Assembly (NCBI GenBank): GCA_964445985.1
Contig: CAYUMU010000152.1
Location: 1-7,197 of the forward strand
Direction of reading: 5' to 3'
Length of the DNA: 7,197 bases
Source: CAYUMU01 sp964445985
GTDB lineage: Bacteria; Planctomycetota; Planctomycetia; Pirellulales; S012-138
The first letter of the stretch is position 1. The number at the start of each line of letters is the position of its first letter. Below, one piece after another: positions 1-6,363 of the stretch. The notes under the pieces are model-generated. The model worked only from the letters and a program-made list of their open reading frames with translations. It was not told where the DNA came from and searched no databases. A program made the position numbers and the translations under genes.

Positions 1-39
1 GCCAAAACCGACCTCCGAGTAAAGATCAATCCCGACGGG

Positions 40-585
40 TTATTGAGCAGTCACGATGCAGCGTTGTTGTGGGTCAATGTACAAATACCAAAGGCAACAA
101 GATTGGGAATCGGAGTAGAAATGGACGAAGTGGCCGCCGTGACATGTCGGATATGGAATCACGTTTTGTGGGTATTCGAAATGGCAATCGGTTGGCGATC
201 TGATCCGCGTCACCAAGTCAATATTGTCCATGAACCTGAGGAAAGCGGCTGGGATGCCCGCGCCGTGAATCTCGGCATTTGCCAAGAGCAAGGTTTTGCA
301 TTCTGGACTTTTGCCTTTCCATTTCTCAAGGTCGTCGTAATTACTCCAGAATTGACGAAATCGGCTGTCAAAGTCGAACGGCGACGGCTGACGCATCAGC
401 CATTGGAAATCGCCATTTAGTTCGTCATCCGGAAGGGGTGGGAGTGAGGCGAGTTCGTAACCGCAGTACGTGCTATCGCAAAGGCGGTAGTCGCCAAGGT
501 CGCCTCCGATCCAAATCGGTGGGAATGGGTACTGGTGTTGTTCGATTTCAGTCATGGCGATAAAGCAAGTGGACAGCAGCGGCAT
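40..585 (-). CDS. Hypothetical protein, possibly SUKH (SMI1/KNR4)-like
   Basis: This is a 181-residue reading frame with no transmembrane segment or signal peptide that I can see. It is rich in aromatic residues, cysteine and histidine. The N-terminus has a proline/aromatic patch (YPFPPIWIGGDLGDY, about residues 19-33). The C-terminus has a compact HFVHFYSDSQSCCLWYLYID block (about 152-171), which resembles the end of bacterial SUKH-like and related planctomycete hypothetical proteins as I remember them. SUKH proteins often act as immunity proteins to polymorphic toxins, but nothing here proves that role. Neither the ATG at 585 nor the internal ATG at 555 (MTEIEQH) has a clear Shine-Dalgarno, so the start is uncertain. 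The frame ends at a TAA at 40-42, but the same frame stays open upstream of it to the window edge, so the true C-terminus may have been longer. The gene is divergent from the phosphatase-mnmE operon. Coding is likely; the family is a guess. Confidence 0.6.
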   Translation of the reverse strand: MPLLSTCFIAMTEIEQHQYPFPPIWIGGDLGDYRLCDSTYCGYELASLPPLPDDELNGDFQWLMRQPSPFDFDSRFRQFWSNYDDLEKWKGKSPECKTLLLANAEIHGAGIPAAFLRFMDNIDLVTRIRSPTDCHFEYPQNVIPYPTCHGGHFVHFYSDSQSCCLWYLYIDPQQRCIVTAQ

Positions 586-1172
586 CGCTACGGTTTATTC
601 GCAAAGTTTCGCAACAACGCGCGGATGATATTCGTAATTAAGCCCAATTCTCCGGCATCCCATGGTTCAAGAACTGTGTTGCGCCCATGGCCGCCCTCTA
701 CACCAGTAGAACTCGAAAGCATTCTAGGGGTGCGGGTCACATGGCACAACGCGGCCAGCGGGGCCGAGCTACTCTCGTGACTGTGGGGCCACATCAGCAC
801 CAGGTAGTCCGATTCTATCCGATCGCGGACGAGTTAGTGGCAGTTCGCGGCAAGCCCGCGCTAGGACGGGCCTTCAGACGCGGGAGCGGAGTGCGCGGCG
901 GATACGCGGCTGGCCACCGCCATTCATGGGCGTGAACGCGGTCGCCAGGCGTTCAGACGACTGGCAAGTGATAAGGTCTTTGGCGCATGGGGGGCGGCCG
1001 CCGCCAAGGCAGCTTGGCATTCGCCGCGGGGCTGTTTTGTCCAGCGGCCGTAAGAAGGGAAGGCGGGAGCGACTTGACCGGCGCCCGCGGCCCTTCTAGC
1101 CTAGCTCCAGTAGGCATTCCGCGCGCGTCGACGGTCGATTCACGCGCGGCTGCCGTCAGGGGAATTGGACCG
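586..1172. other. Intergenic region, no supported gene
   Basis: This gap lies between the minus-strand hypothetical gene and the plus-strand phosphatase. The left half (to about 780) is mixed in composition and the right half is GC-rich, so long chance frames occur on both strands; none shows recognisable domain content. An open frame runs upstream of the phosphatase from 987 in phase with it, but its sequence is low-complexity and lacks motifs. A small inverted repeat (GCCCG at 854-858, CGGGC at 867-871) has no T-tract. A 70-codon minus-strand frame ends at 588, just before the ATG at 585, and its last 30 residues look fairly protein-like, but I cannot name it. Confidence 0.6.
1074..1102 (+). 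promoter_or_regulatory. Possible sigma-70-type promoter for the phosphatase-mnmE operon
   Basis: TTGACC (1074-1079) matches five of six bases of the -35 consensus. It is separated by exactly 17 bases from TAGCCT (1097-1102), which keeps only the T, A and final T of the -10 consensus. Transcription would begin near 1109 and leave a leader of roughly 64 bases before the ATG at 1173. The weak -10 box in GC-rich DNA makes this tentative. Confidence 0.3.
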
Positions 1173-2858
1173 ATGGCCATTTTGAGGGCAGTCAGCGGAG
1201 CATTGTTGGGACAATCGTTTCGGTTGCGCCCCAGTGGAACCATTCTGGGCCGCAACAACGATGCCGATATCGTGCTCGAGAACGACGCGGTCAGCCGCAA
1301 CCACGCCCGCATCTTGCAGAACGAGCTGGGGCAGTGGGTGGTTCAAGACCTCGAAAGCATGAATGGCACCTCGGTCAACGGGGCGTACCTGGCCAAGGGC
1401 GAAGCCGGCAAGCACGTGCTGGCGCATCGCGATCAGGTGAGACTGTGCGCCTTCCACTTTTTGTTTGAGCTGGAAGAATCGGGAGCCGCGACGGCCCTGG
1501 TTCGCATGGTCGATGATGTTGAAACGCAGGAGAAAACGTCGGTGCGGTTGCCGGCGTCGCCCGACGATGTCGATGTGCAGGACCTGGCTCAAGAAAAGTT
1601 GCGGGCCGTGATGGGCCTGATCGACAGCCTGGCCAGCAGCTCGAGCCTGGTCGAACTATTGCCCAAGGTGCTGAAGAGCCTGGTGGCCGTGTTCCCCCGC
1701 GCCCAACGAGGCTTTATTCAACTGCGAGAAGACGGCCCCGACGACGAATCGGGGCTGGTCACCGCGGCCGTGTACCCGCCCCAGCTCGAAGAGCCGATTT
1801 ACATTAGCCGCACGATTGTGAACGAGGTGCTGAAGAGTCGGCAGGCGACGCTCTCGCGCGACGCCCTGGAAGACCAGCGGTTTTCCAGCAGCCAAAGCGT
1901 GGCCGAAATGAAGATTCGCTCGCTGATGTGCGCGCCGCTGCTCGATAGCGCCGGCGACGTGCTGGGCGTGATCGAACTGGACATGCTCGATGCCAACCGC
2001 ACCCGCTACTTTACGCCCGACGAGCTGAAGGTGCTGGCGAATGTGGCCCGCTATATCAGCATCATTATCGAGAACGCCCGCCTGCACGAACGGGCCATCA
2101 AGGAGCAACGGCTGAAGATCGAACTGGAACGGATCGAGCACGATCTCGACGTGGCGCGGCGACTGCAACGAGGGCTGCTTCCCAACTCTGCCCCCAAAGT
2201 TTCTGGCTATGGTTTCTACAGCGTGTACCAGCCGGCCGAGAAGGTGGGGGGCGATTTCTATGATTTCATTCGCCTGGCCGACCATCGGTGGGCCGTGCTG
2301 GTGGCCGATGTCTCCGGCGAAGGTGTGCCGGCCGCGCTGGTCATGGCTCGGTTTGCCGGCGACGCCCGCCATTACCTGGGCGAAGTGGACGACCCCTGCG
2401 CGGCCTTGGGCAAGCTCAATCAAAGCCTGATTCGCAGCGATTTGGATGGGCGGTATATCACGTTGGTGGTGGCGATCATCGACCCGTTGAAGCACGAAGT
2501 CACGCTCGTCAACGCCGGACATTGGGCGCCGCTATTGCGAAAGGCCAACGGCGCCACGCAGGCCCTGACTGGCGCCGATACCGATTTCTCGCTCGGCTGG
2601 TTCGCCGACGCCAGGTTCCACGCGTATACCGTGCAGCTGCAGCCTGGGGATCGCATCGCGATGTTTACCGACGGCATTTTGGATGCCCGCGATATCAAGG
2701 GCGAGCAATACGGGCCGGTGCGATTGCACAAGGCGCTGGCTCAGCCGGCCGCCTCGGCCGTGGAGCAGGGGAAGTACATCTTTGCCGATGTGCGGAACTT
2801 TGCCAGCGAAGCGCCGCAGGCGGACGATATGTGCCTGCTCGTGTTTGGCCGCAAGTGA
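1173..2858 (+). CDS. FHA-GAF-SpoIIE (PP2C) phosphatase regulator, RsbU-like
   Basis: This is a 561-residue cytosolic signalling protein. An N-terminal FHA domain (about 1-100), which binds phosphothreonine, shows LGRNNDADI at 25-33, SRNHARI at 41-47 and NGTSVNG at 64-70. A GAF domain (about 145-300) follows, then a helical linker containing LDVARRLQRGLLP (325-337), typical of RsbU-type proteins. The C-terminal SpoIIE/PP2C domain (about 345-558) keeps its metal-binding acidic residues: GGDFYD 359-364, VADVSGEG 377-384, NAGH 447-450, TDGILDARD 499-507 and ADD 550-552. By family it should be a metal-dependent serine phosphatase acting on an anti-sigma antagonist or similar partner; no partner gene is in view. 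I chose ATG 1173 because the FHA fold starts there and AGGGGA (1158-1163) lies 9 bases upstream; the open frame extends back to 987 without domain content. The stop overlaps a possible GTG start of mnmE. Confidence 0.93.
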   Translation: MAILRAVSGALLGQSFRLRPSGTILGRNNDADIVLENDAVSRNHARILQNELGQWVVQDLESMNGTSVNGAYLAKGEAGKHVLAHRDQVRLCAFHFLFELEESGAATALVRMVDDVETQEKTSVRLPASPDDVDVQDLAQEKLRAVMGLIDSLASSSSLVELLPKVLKSLVAVFPRAQRGFIQLREDGPDDESGLVTAAVYPPQLEEPIYISRTIVNEVLKSRQATLSRDALEDQRFSSSQSVAEMKIRSLMCAPLLDSAGDVLGVIELDMLDANRTRYFTPDELKVLANVARYISIIIENARLHERAIKEQRLKIELERIEHDLDVARRLQRGLLPNSAPKVSGYGFYSVYQPAEKVGGDFYDFIRLADHRWAVLVADVSGEGVPAALVMARFAGDARHYLGEVDDPCAALGKLNQSLIRSDLDGRYITLVVAIIDPLKHEVTLVNAGHWAPLLRKANGATQALTGADTDFSLGWFADARFHAYTVQLQPGDRIAMFTDGILDARDIKGEQYGPVRLHKALAQPAASAVEQGKYIFADVRNFASEAPQADDMCLLVFGRK

Positions 2859-4324
2859 ACTACCTGCCGATGCTGCATACCCAAGACAACATCGTGGCCT
2901 TGGCCTCGGCTCCCGGCGGAGCGGCGCGAGGGATTGTGCGCCTCAGCGGCTCGGCTGCCGTGGAATGCCTAGGCAAGGTATTCGTGCCCGAGGGCGAGGA
3001 AGCCAGCGGCCTGTGGAGGAGGCTTTCCGCACGTTCCGCGGCCAGCGTGATTGAGGGCCGTCTGCAACTCGACGATGCCTTGTGGTTGCCGGTGCAAGCC
3101 TACATGTGGCCCGGCGAACGGAGCTACACGCGATCTCCATTGGTGGAGTTGCACACGCTGGGATCGCCGCCCCTGTTGGATTGGGCCATGGAAGCGCTTT
3201 GTGCGGCCGGAGCCCGCCCTGCCCAGCCGGGCGAGTTTACGCTCCGCGCCTTCCTGGCCGGCCGGCTGGACCTGACGCAAGCCGAAGCCGTGCTGGGGGT
3301 GATCGACGCGGGGAGTTCCGGATCGCTCCGCACGGCGCTCGCCCAGTTGGCTGGCGGCCTGGCCGAACCACTTACGGCGCTCCGAGATCAACTTCTCGAT
3401 TTGCTGGCGCGCCTGGAGGCAGGGCTCGACTTTGTGGAAGAAGACATCGAGTTCATCTCCCAGGCCGAATTGCTGCATCAATTGAACTCGGCACGGCAGC
3501 AATTGGCAGCCATCGCCGCGCAACTGACGCATCGCACCGCCGGCCGCGAACTGCCCAAGGTGGTGCTCGCCGGCCGACCCAACGCCGGCAAGAGCAGTCT
3601 CTTCAATTCGCTCCTAAAAGCCGCGGACGAACATGCGGGCGAGCACCCAGCCCGACCGGCCCTGGTTTCGGAAGTCGCGGGCACCACCCGCGATTACCTG
3701 GCGGCCGAGTTCGACCTGGGCTCCGTCCGCTGTCTGCTGATCGATACGGCTGGAATTACCGACGACGGCTTGGAGCTCGATGGGCAGACGCAGCCGGAGC
3801 GGCTGGCCGACGAAGCAGCGCGCTTGCAGCACAGCGGGGCCGATTTGGTGTTGCTGTGCGTGGAGGCCAGCCAAACGACGCTCTCTCTGGATTCATGGCC
3901 TAAGTTTGCGATCGGCAAGCCAAGCCTGTTGGTCTTCACCAAGGCCGACACCACGGGTGATTTCGAAGGCTTCCCGCCCGGCGAAGGATTGGACCCGGCG
4001 AGCCATGTGCCGCAGGTAATCACGAGCAGTCGAACGGGCGCTGGCCTTCACGCCTTGCGCGAGCTGGTTGCCGAGCAATTGCACCAACAGGCCGAGCTCG
4101 AAACCGGCGCCGTCGCAGCCACGGCGGTTCGCTGCCAAGACAGCCTGCGGCTGGCCCGCGAATCGCTCGACCGCGGCCTGGAATTAGTTTCGCTCGGCCA
4201 TGGCGAAGAACTCGTCGCCGCCGAGCTGCGCGCCACCTTGGACGGCCTGGGGCAAGTGACGGGCGCGGTGTATACCGACGATATTTTGGACCGCATTTTC
4301 AGCCGATTTTGCATCGGCAAATGA
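2855..4324 (+). CDS. mnmE: tRNA uridine-5-carboxymethylaminomethyl modification GTPase MnmE (TrmE)
   Basis: MnmE works with MnmG to install the cmnm5 group on the wobble uridine of certain tRNAs. The protein has 489 residues from GTG 2855, which overlaps the preceding stop as GTGA, or 484 from ATG 2870; neither start has a Shine-Dalgarno, so translational coupling is likely. Numbered from ATG 2870, the N-terminal domain carries APGGAARGIVRLSG (14-27) and PGEFTLRAFLAGRLDLTQAEA (120-140). The G domain carries GRPNAGKSS (235-243), GTTRD (271-275), DTAG (292-295) and TKAD (357-360, in place of NKxD). The C-terminus ends in the family signature FCIGK (480-484) with its catalytic cysteine, so the gene is complete. 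About ten extra residues (near 251-262) separate the P-loop from switch I compared with E. coli MnmE as I recall it, and the usual HGHGG-type stretch reads HTLGS (95-99). I take both as lineage features. Confidence 0.96.
   Translation: MNYLPMLHTQDNIVALASAPGGAARGIVRLSGSAAVECLGKVFVPEGEEASGLWRRLSARSAASVIEGRLQLDDALWLPVQAYMWPGERSYTRSPLVELHTLGSPPLLDWAMEALCAAGARPAQPGEFTLRAFLAGRLDLTQAEAVLGVIDAGSSGSLRTALAQLAGGLAEPLTALRDQLLDLLARLEAGLDFVEEDIEFISQAELLHQLNSARQQLAAIAAQLTHRTAGRELPKVVLAGRPNAGKSSLFNSLLKAADEHAGEHPARPALVSEVAGTTRDYLAAEFDLGSVRCLLIDTAGITDDGLELDGQTQPERLADEAARLQHSGADLVLLCVEASQTTLSLDSWPKFAIGKPSLLVFTKADTTGDFEGFPPGEGLDPASHVPQVITSSRTGAGLHALRELVAEQLHQQAELETGAVAATAVRCQDSLRLARESLDRGLELVSLGHGEELVAAELRATLDGLGQVTGAVYTDDILDRIFSRFCIGK
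4302..4318. repeat. Inverted repeat at the 3' end of mnmE, candidate integration core
   Basis: GCCGAT (4302-4307) and ATCGGC (4313-4318) are perfect inverted repeats around a 5-base spacer TTTGC, inside the codons for the terminal FCIGK of MnmE. Tyrosine recombinases cut at short inverted repeats around a small spacer, and the last 18 bases of trmE are the known attB of Salmonella genomic island 1. An integrase remnant starts 73 bases further on. I found no second copy in the window, so the role is inferred from position. A terminator is less likely, because the nearest T-run (4331-4335) is about 12 bases past the stem. Confidence 0.35.
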
Positions 4325-4342
4325 GCCGTATTTTTCGCAGTT

Positions 4343-4353
4343 TTCTGACAGAA
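4343..4353. promoter_or_regulatory. Palindrome upstream of the integrase remnant
   Basis: TTCTGACAGAA is a perfect 11-base palindrome (5-base arms, one central base) between mnmE and the integrase remnant, 43 bases before the integrase start. It could be an operator or a recombinase arm site. It is short enough to be chance. Confidence 0.2.
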
Positions 4354-4396
4354 TTCCGCCGCTTGGGAAGGGAAAACCGTCCGGAGGGTTCTGACC

Positions 4397-4783
4397 ATGA
4401 ATCGCAGGGGCCGGAAGTCGAGCGTTCGATACTACGCAAGCAAGAACGGTTACTTCACACACTTCGAGGGAAAGAACATCCGGCTCGCTGACGGGCCGGA
4501 CGACGCGCCGAAGGGCAAGACCTATCTCGCCGCCCTCGCCCGCTTTCAGGAGTTGATGCAGGTCAGCCACGCCGACACCGCCGACCAGGGCAACACCGTT
4601 CGCGTGGTGGTCGATCTTTACGGCCAGCACCTGGAACGCAACGGCCAGGACCGTTCGCTGATTGAGCGGCATTACGGCCACATCATGGTCGATAAGGACA
4701 GGGTCCGGTCGATCATGACCAGCGTGATGGGAGGTCGCTGGTCAGCGGCCGAAGAAGCGAAGCCCGCCCTGAACGCGGGGTGA
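4397..4783 (+). CDS. Tyrosine integrase remnant, internally deleted (N- and C-terminal ends fused)
   Basis: This is a 128-residue frame. The first 80 or so residues (SSVRYYASKNGYFTHF 8-23, GPDDAPKGKTYLAALARFQEL 33-53, NTVRVVVDLYGQHL 66-79) match the N-terminal part of planctomycete phage-type integrases as I know them. The last 40 (SLIERHYGHI 87-96, then a short tail) look like the end of the catalytic domain, with Y93 where the nucleophilic tyrosine would sit. The few hundred residues between, including the Arg and His-x-x-Arg of the active site, are absent, so it cannot recombine DNA. The join falls near residues 80-87 and keeps the frame. A good Shine-Dalgarno (GGAGG 4383-4387) lies 9 bases before the ATG, so a small product may still be made. 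Its 3' end overlaps the convergent excisionase pseudogene by 42 bases. Alternative: a small hypothetical protein that merely resembles integrase ends. Confidence 0.65.
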   Translation: MNRRGRKSSVRYYASKNGYFTHFEGKNIRLADGPDDAPKGKTYLAALARFQELMQVSHADTADQGNTVRVVVDLYGQHLERNGQDRSLIERHYGHIMVDKDRVRSIMTSVMGGRWSAAEEAKPALNAG

Positions 4784-5071
4784 GCGAGGCTTGTCCTGCG
4801 AGTATGCCTCAGGCGTATCCGAGAGAGTAGCTGGCGTGGCCTGTTCGACCTGGTAAGCGGCCGCGACGAACGCCTCGACATCTGCCTTGCGAACGAGGAT
4901 AGAACCGCCGGCCCGCACATGCGGCAGGCGTCCAAGTTCGATCTGCCGATATCACCAGCGAAGCGACATTCTGCCGCCGAAATAAGACCCCTTCACTTCC
5001 GACACACGCAGCACCGCACTGCCTTCGGGCAGCGGTTCGCGGATGGCAGGTTCAAGAGGATGGTTTGTCAT
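4742..5071 (-). pseudogene. Excisionase-type HTH protein, interrupted by an in-frame TGA
   Basis: Read on the minus strand from ATG 5071, the frame gives 109 codons with a single internal stop, TGA at 4954-4952 (codon 40). Before it comes SEVKGSYFGGRMSLRW (24-39). After it come YRQIELGRLPHVRAGGSILV and RKADVEAFVAA. Together these make the helix-turn-helix and wing of an excisionase/MerR-like DNA-binding protein (helix, turn, 'GRLPHVRAGGSILVRKADVEAFV'). In a WWY-type sequence the stop would replace tryptophan by one base change (TGG to TGA). RBS-like AGGTG sits 6 bases before the ATG. Excisionases direct an integrase toward excision, which fits the integrase remnant next door, though here the two genes converge and overlap. 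It is probably dead, unless TGA is read through. The tail after about residue 70 is low in recognisable content. Confidence 0.7.
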
Positions 5072-5087
5072 GGCTGCACCTATCACC

Positions 5088-5153
5088 AACGCCAGCATCA
5101 CCGAAGGATGCCAGCGTTAAAGATTGTTGTTCGGCTGGGGCATTGCTGCCCCA
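5088..5153 (-). promoter_or_regulatory. Two-hairpin structured RNA leader of the excisionase gene
   Basis: Read as RNA from the minus strand, the 5' hairpin (5153-5136) is a perfect 7-bp stem, UGGGGCA/UGCCCCA, around the GNRA tetraloop GCAA. After a 17-base linker the second hairpin (5118-5088) pairs AACGCUGGCAUC with GAUGCUGGCGUU: 12 pairs including tandem U-G/G-U wobbles, capped by C(UUCG)G with one bulged U. On the plus strand the same wobble positions become C/A mismatches and the loops are not stable tetraloops, so the minus strand is the likely RNA. The second hairpin ends 16 bases before ATG 5071. It could be a 5' leader controlling excisionase expression, a small RNA, or hairpins recognised as single-stranded DNA. 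I do not recognise it as a known family, and there is no U-tract for termination. Confidence 0.55.
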
Positions 5154-5186
5154 CCCGTGATGATGTTGAGAACCTGTTTGTGTCGA

Positions 5187-5549
5187 ATGGAGATCGCATC
5201 ATCGAAACTGCACGACGGCAACGGATGGAGGCAGGTCTATTCCACACTCGATAACGCAACGCCAAGCGAAGCGGATCACGCGGCATTGATCGAGGAATTC
5301 CAGCAGGCGGTGCGAACCTCGTATGGTGAAGGCCGGTCTTTTGAGAACGTGCCGTTCATCGCGGCGTGGTTACGCATGGCGACCGGCCACGCGGATTCCC
5401 TGCCGACTCACTATCCGCGGCTTTCAGCTAACCCGGACCCTTTGGGAGAGAATTTCCGTTGGTTCACAGCGAATGAAAGTGGTCCAAGAACGAGTCTTCC
5501 CGACCTGGACGAGGACACCGGGTTGCCAATGTTTCCGGATCAACATTGA
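5187..5549 (+). pseudogene. C-terminal fragment of a type III CRISPR RAMP protein
   Basis: This fragment has 120 codons from MEIASSKLHDGNGWRQVY to the TGA at 5547. The body (FENVPFIAAWLRM, then LPTHYPRLSANPDPLGENF and RWFTANESG, ending SLPDLDEDTGLPMFP) resembles the C-terminal end of large RAMP-superfamily proteins of type III systems, the TIGR03986-like group, as I remember them. RAMP proteins form the crRNA-binding backbone of Csm/Cmr complexes. MEI would correspond to the strand that follows the glycine-rich loop of the RAMP fold, but no frame upstream encodes that loop or the hundreds of residues that should precede it. The frame itself opens only after a TAA at 5118. So the 5' part has been lost, with the break near 5180. 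The CARF gene begins 33 bases later on the same strand, as expected in one cas operon. The family call rests on pattern memory without a search. Confidence 0.6.
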
Positions 5550-5582
5550 ACCTTTTGTCGCATCATCACTGTTGAGGCTTTT

Positions 5583-6182
5583 ATGACTCGCTATATCCTC
5601 TCAAGCGTCGGCGCAAGTTTGCTGACCAAGAACGCCGGCGACTTGGCCAATCAGTTGCTTAAAACTGCCAATTTAAGGGAAGCCGACCTGTCTCCCGAGC
5701 AACGCAGTGTCATCGACAACCGCATAGCCAAGGTCCGTCAACTATTGTTGACTGCGGAATTGAAGCAACTTCGAGAATACAGTGCCGAGCTTAACGGCCT
5801 TTATGGACTTTGCGGCGAACAGCTTTTTCTGGACGATCTCCATTTCCTCCTTGCCACCGATACCTATCAAGGACAAGCCACTGCTGGGTTGTTGGAAGAA
5901 TTTCTTAAACGTCAAGGTATATCCTCAGTCCAAATAATTGTACCGAAACGGCTCTCCACGCGTTCTCAGGCCGACTTCACTTCCGGCATCCGTGAGGTGA
6001 TCCGCTTCTGCGAGGACACGTTCGGCACCTGTCGTGAAGCCCGCGTTCCAGTTCTGTTCAACCTCGTCGGCAGCTTCAAGAGTCTGCAAGGCTATCTCAA
6101 TACCATCGGCATGTTCTACAAAAACGTTTGGCCTACGTTGCGGCTCTGCTTGACCAGAGCAACGGAGATTCTTCGCCTCTGA
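5583..6182 (+). CDS. CARF-domain CRISPR-associated protein, APE2256 family, truncated
   Basis: This is a 199-residue frame starting at ATG 5583, with GAGG 5 bases upstream. It carries the hallmarks of a cyclic-oligoadenylate-binding CARF domain of the APE2256 (PF09651) family: a first strand with SSVGASLLTK (7-16), ATDTYQGQATAGLL (91-104), and NLVGSFKSLQGYLNTIGMFY (160-179). S12 and K166 sit where the ring nuclease Sso2081 uses a serine and a lysine, so some messenger cleavage is possible. After GMFY the expected continuation (acidic, then a hydrophobic strand) is replaced by KNVWPTLRLCLTRATEILRL and a stop. That tail reads like the wrong frame, because the -1 frame here carries a RelE-like domain. 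The family normally continues into a C-terminal effector. A CARF-only product could still bind cOA. It lies in a cas operon remnant between the RAMP fragment and csx3. Confidence 0.8.
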   Translation: MTRYILSSVGASLLTKNAGDLANQLLKTANLREADLSPEQRSVIDNRIAKVRQLLLTAELKQLREYSAELNGLYGLCGEQLFLDDLHFLLATDTYQGQATAGLLEEFLKRQGISSVQIIVPKRLSTRSQADFTSGIREVIRFCEDTFGTCREARVPVLFNLVGSFKSLQGYLNTIGMFYKNVWPTLRLCLTRATEILRL

Positions 6183-6343
6183 AGAGGGATAGTTCCTTGC
6201 AATACGACAACTACGCCGGAGCGAACGCAGGAATTGGTCACTTTCGAGTGAACAACCGTGGCTGGCGAGTAACTTGCACCTCGGAGGGCGGAAAACTGAA
6301 ATTGCGACGGTTTGGGCCGCATGAGATTAACGACAATCCGTGA
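6113..6343 (+). pseudogene. RelE-like C-terminal domain of the CARF protein, displaced to the -1 frame
   Basis: In the -1 frame relative to the CARF gene, from about 6113, the sequence reads VLQKRLAYVAALLDQSNGDS, then SPLKRDSSLQYDNYAG, GIGHFRVNNRGWRVTC and GGKLKLRRFGPHEINDNP, ending at TGA 6341. The order of helix, FRV-x-WRV strand pair, glycine turn, strand and final RxGxHExND fits a RelE/ParE-type fold, and CARF-RelE fusions are a described class of type III effector. RelE toxins cleave mRNA on the ribosome. The two frames overlap at positions 6113-6125 around CTACAAAAAC. The linker that should join CARF and RelE is missing, so an out-of-frame internal deletion is the simplest cause. A TTG at 6128 has no convincing RBS. 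The RelE assignment is by pattern only. Confidence 0.55.
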
Positions 6344-6363
6344 GGGCTGAGTGAACGCTGAAC

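Noticed and set aside
588..800. 70-codon minus-strand frame ending just before the hypothetical gene at 585
   Set aside because: Part of it looks protein-like, and toxin genes can sit before SUKH genes, but there is no RBS or recognisable motif to support it.
987..1172. In-frame N-terminal extension of the FHA protein by 62 codons
   Set aside because: No domain content, GC-driven open frame, and the FHA fold plus a ribosome-site-like AGGGGA point to ATG 1173.
1656..2522. Long minus-strand open frame (288 codons) opposite the phosphatase
   Set aside because: It is the antisense shadow of a GC-rich gene whose plus-strand domains are unambiguous; no motif of its own.
5088..5118. attC site of an integron
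   Set aside because: The hairpin resembles one superficially, but the flanks do not match RYYYAAC/GTTRRRY (GTTAAAG and CACCAAC are found), and no integron integrase is present.
5129..5175. Single CRISPR repeat unit around the TGGGGCA hairpin
   Set aside because: It begins with GTT and ends in GAGAAC, but there is only one copy and no spacers, so an array cannot be claimed.
4919..5254. Plus-strand 111-codon frame over the excisionase region
   Set aside because: It runs antisense to the HTH frame and across the hairpins, with no recognisable domain.
6120..6126. Canonical -1 programmed frameshift heptamer
   Set aside because: The sequence is C-AAA-AAC, not A-AAA-AAC, and I see no downstream stimulatory structure; kept only as an alternative to deletion.
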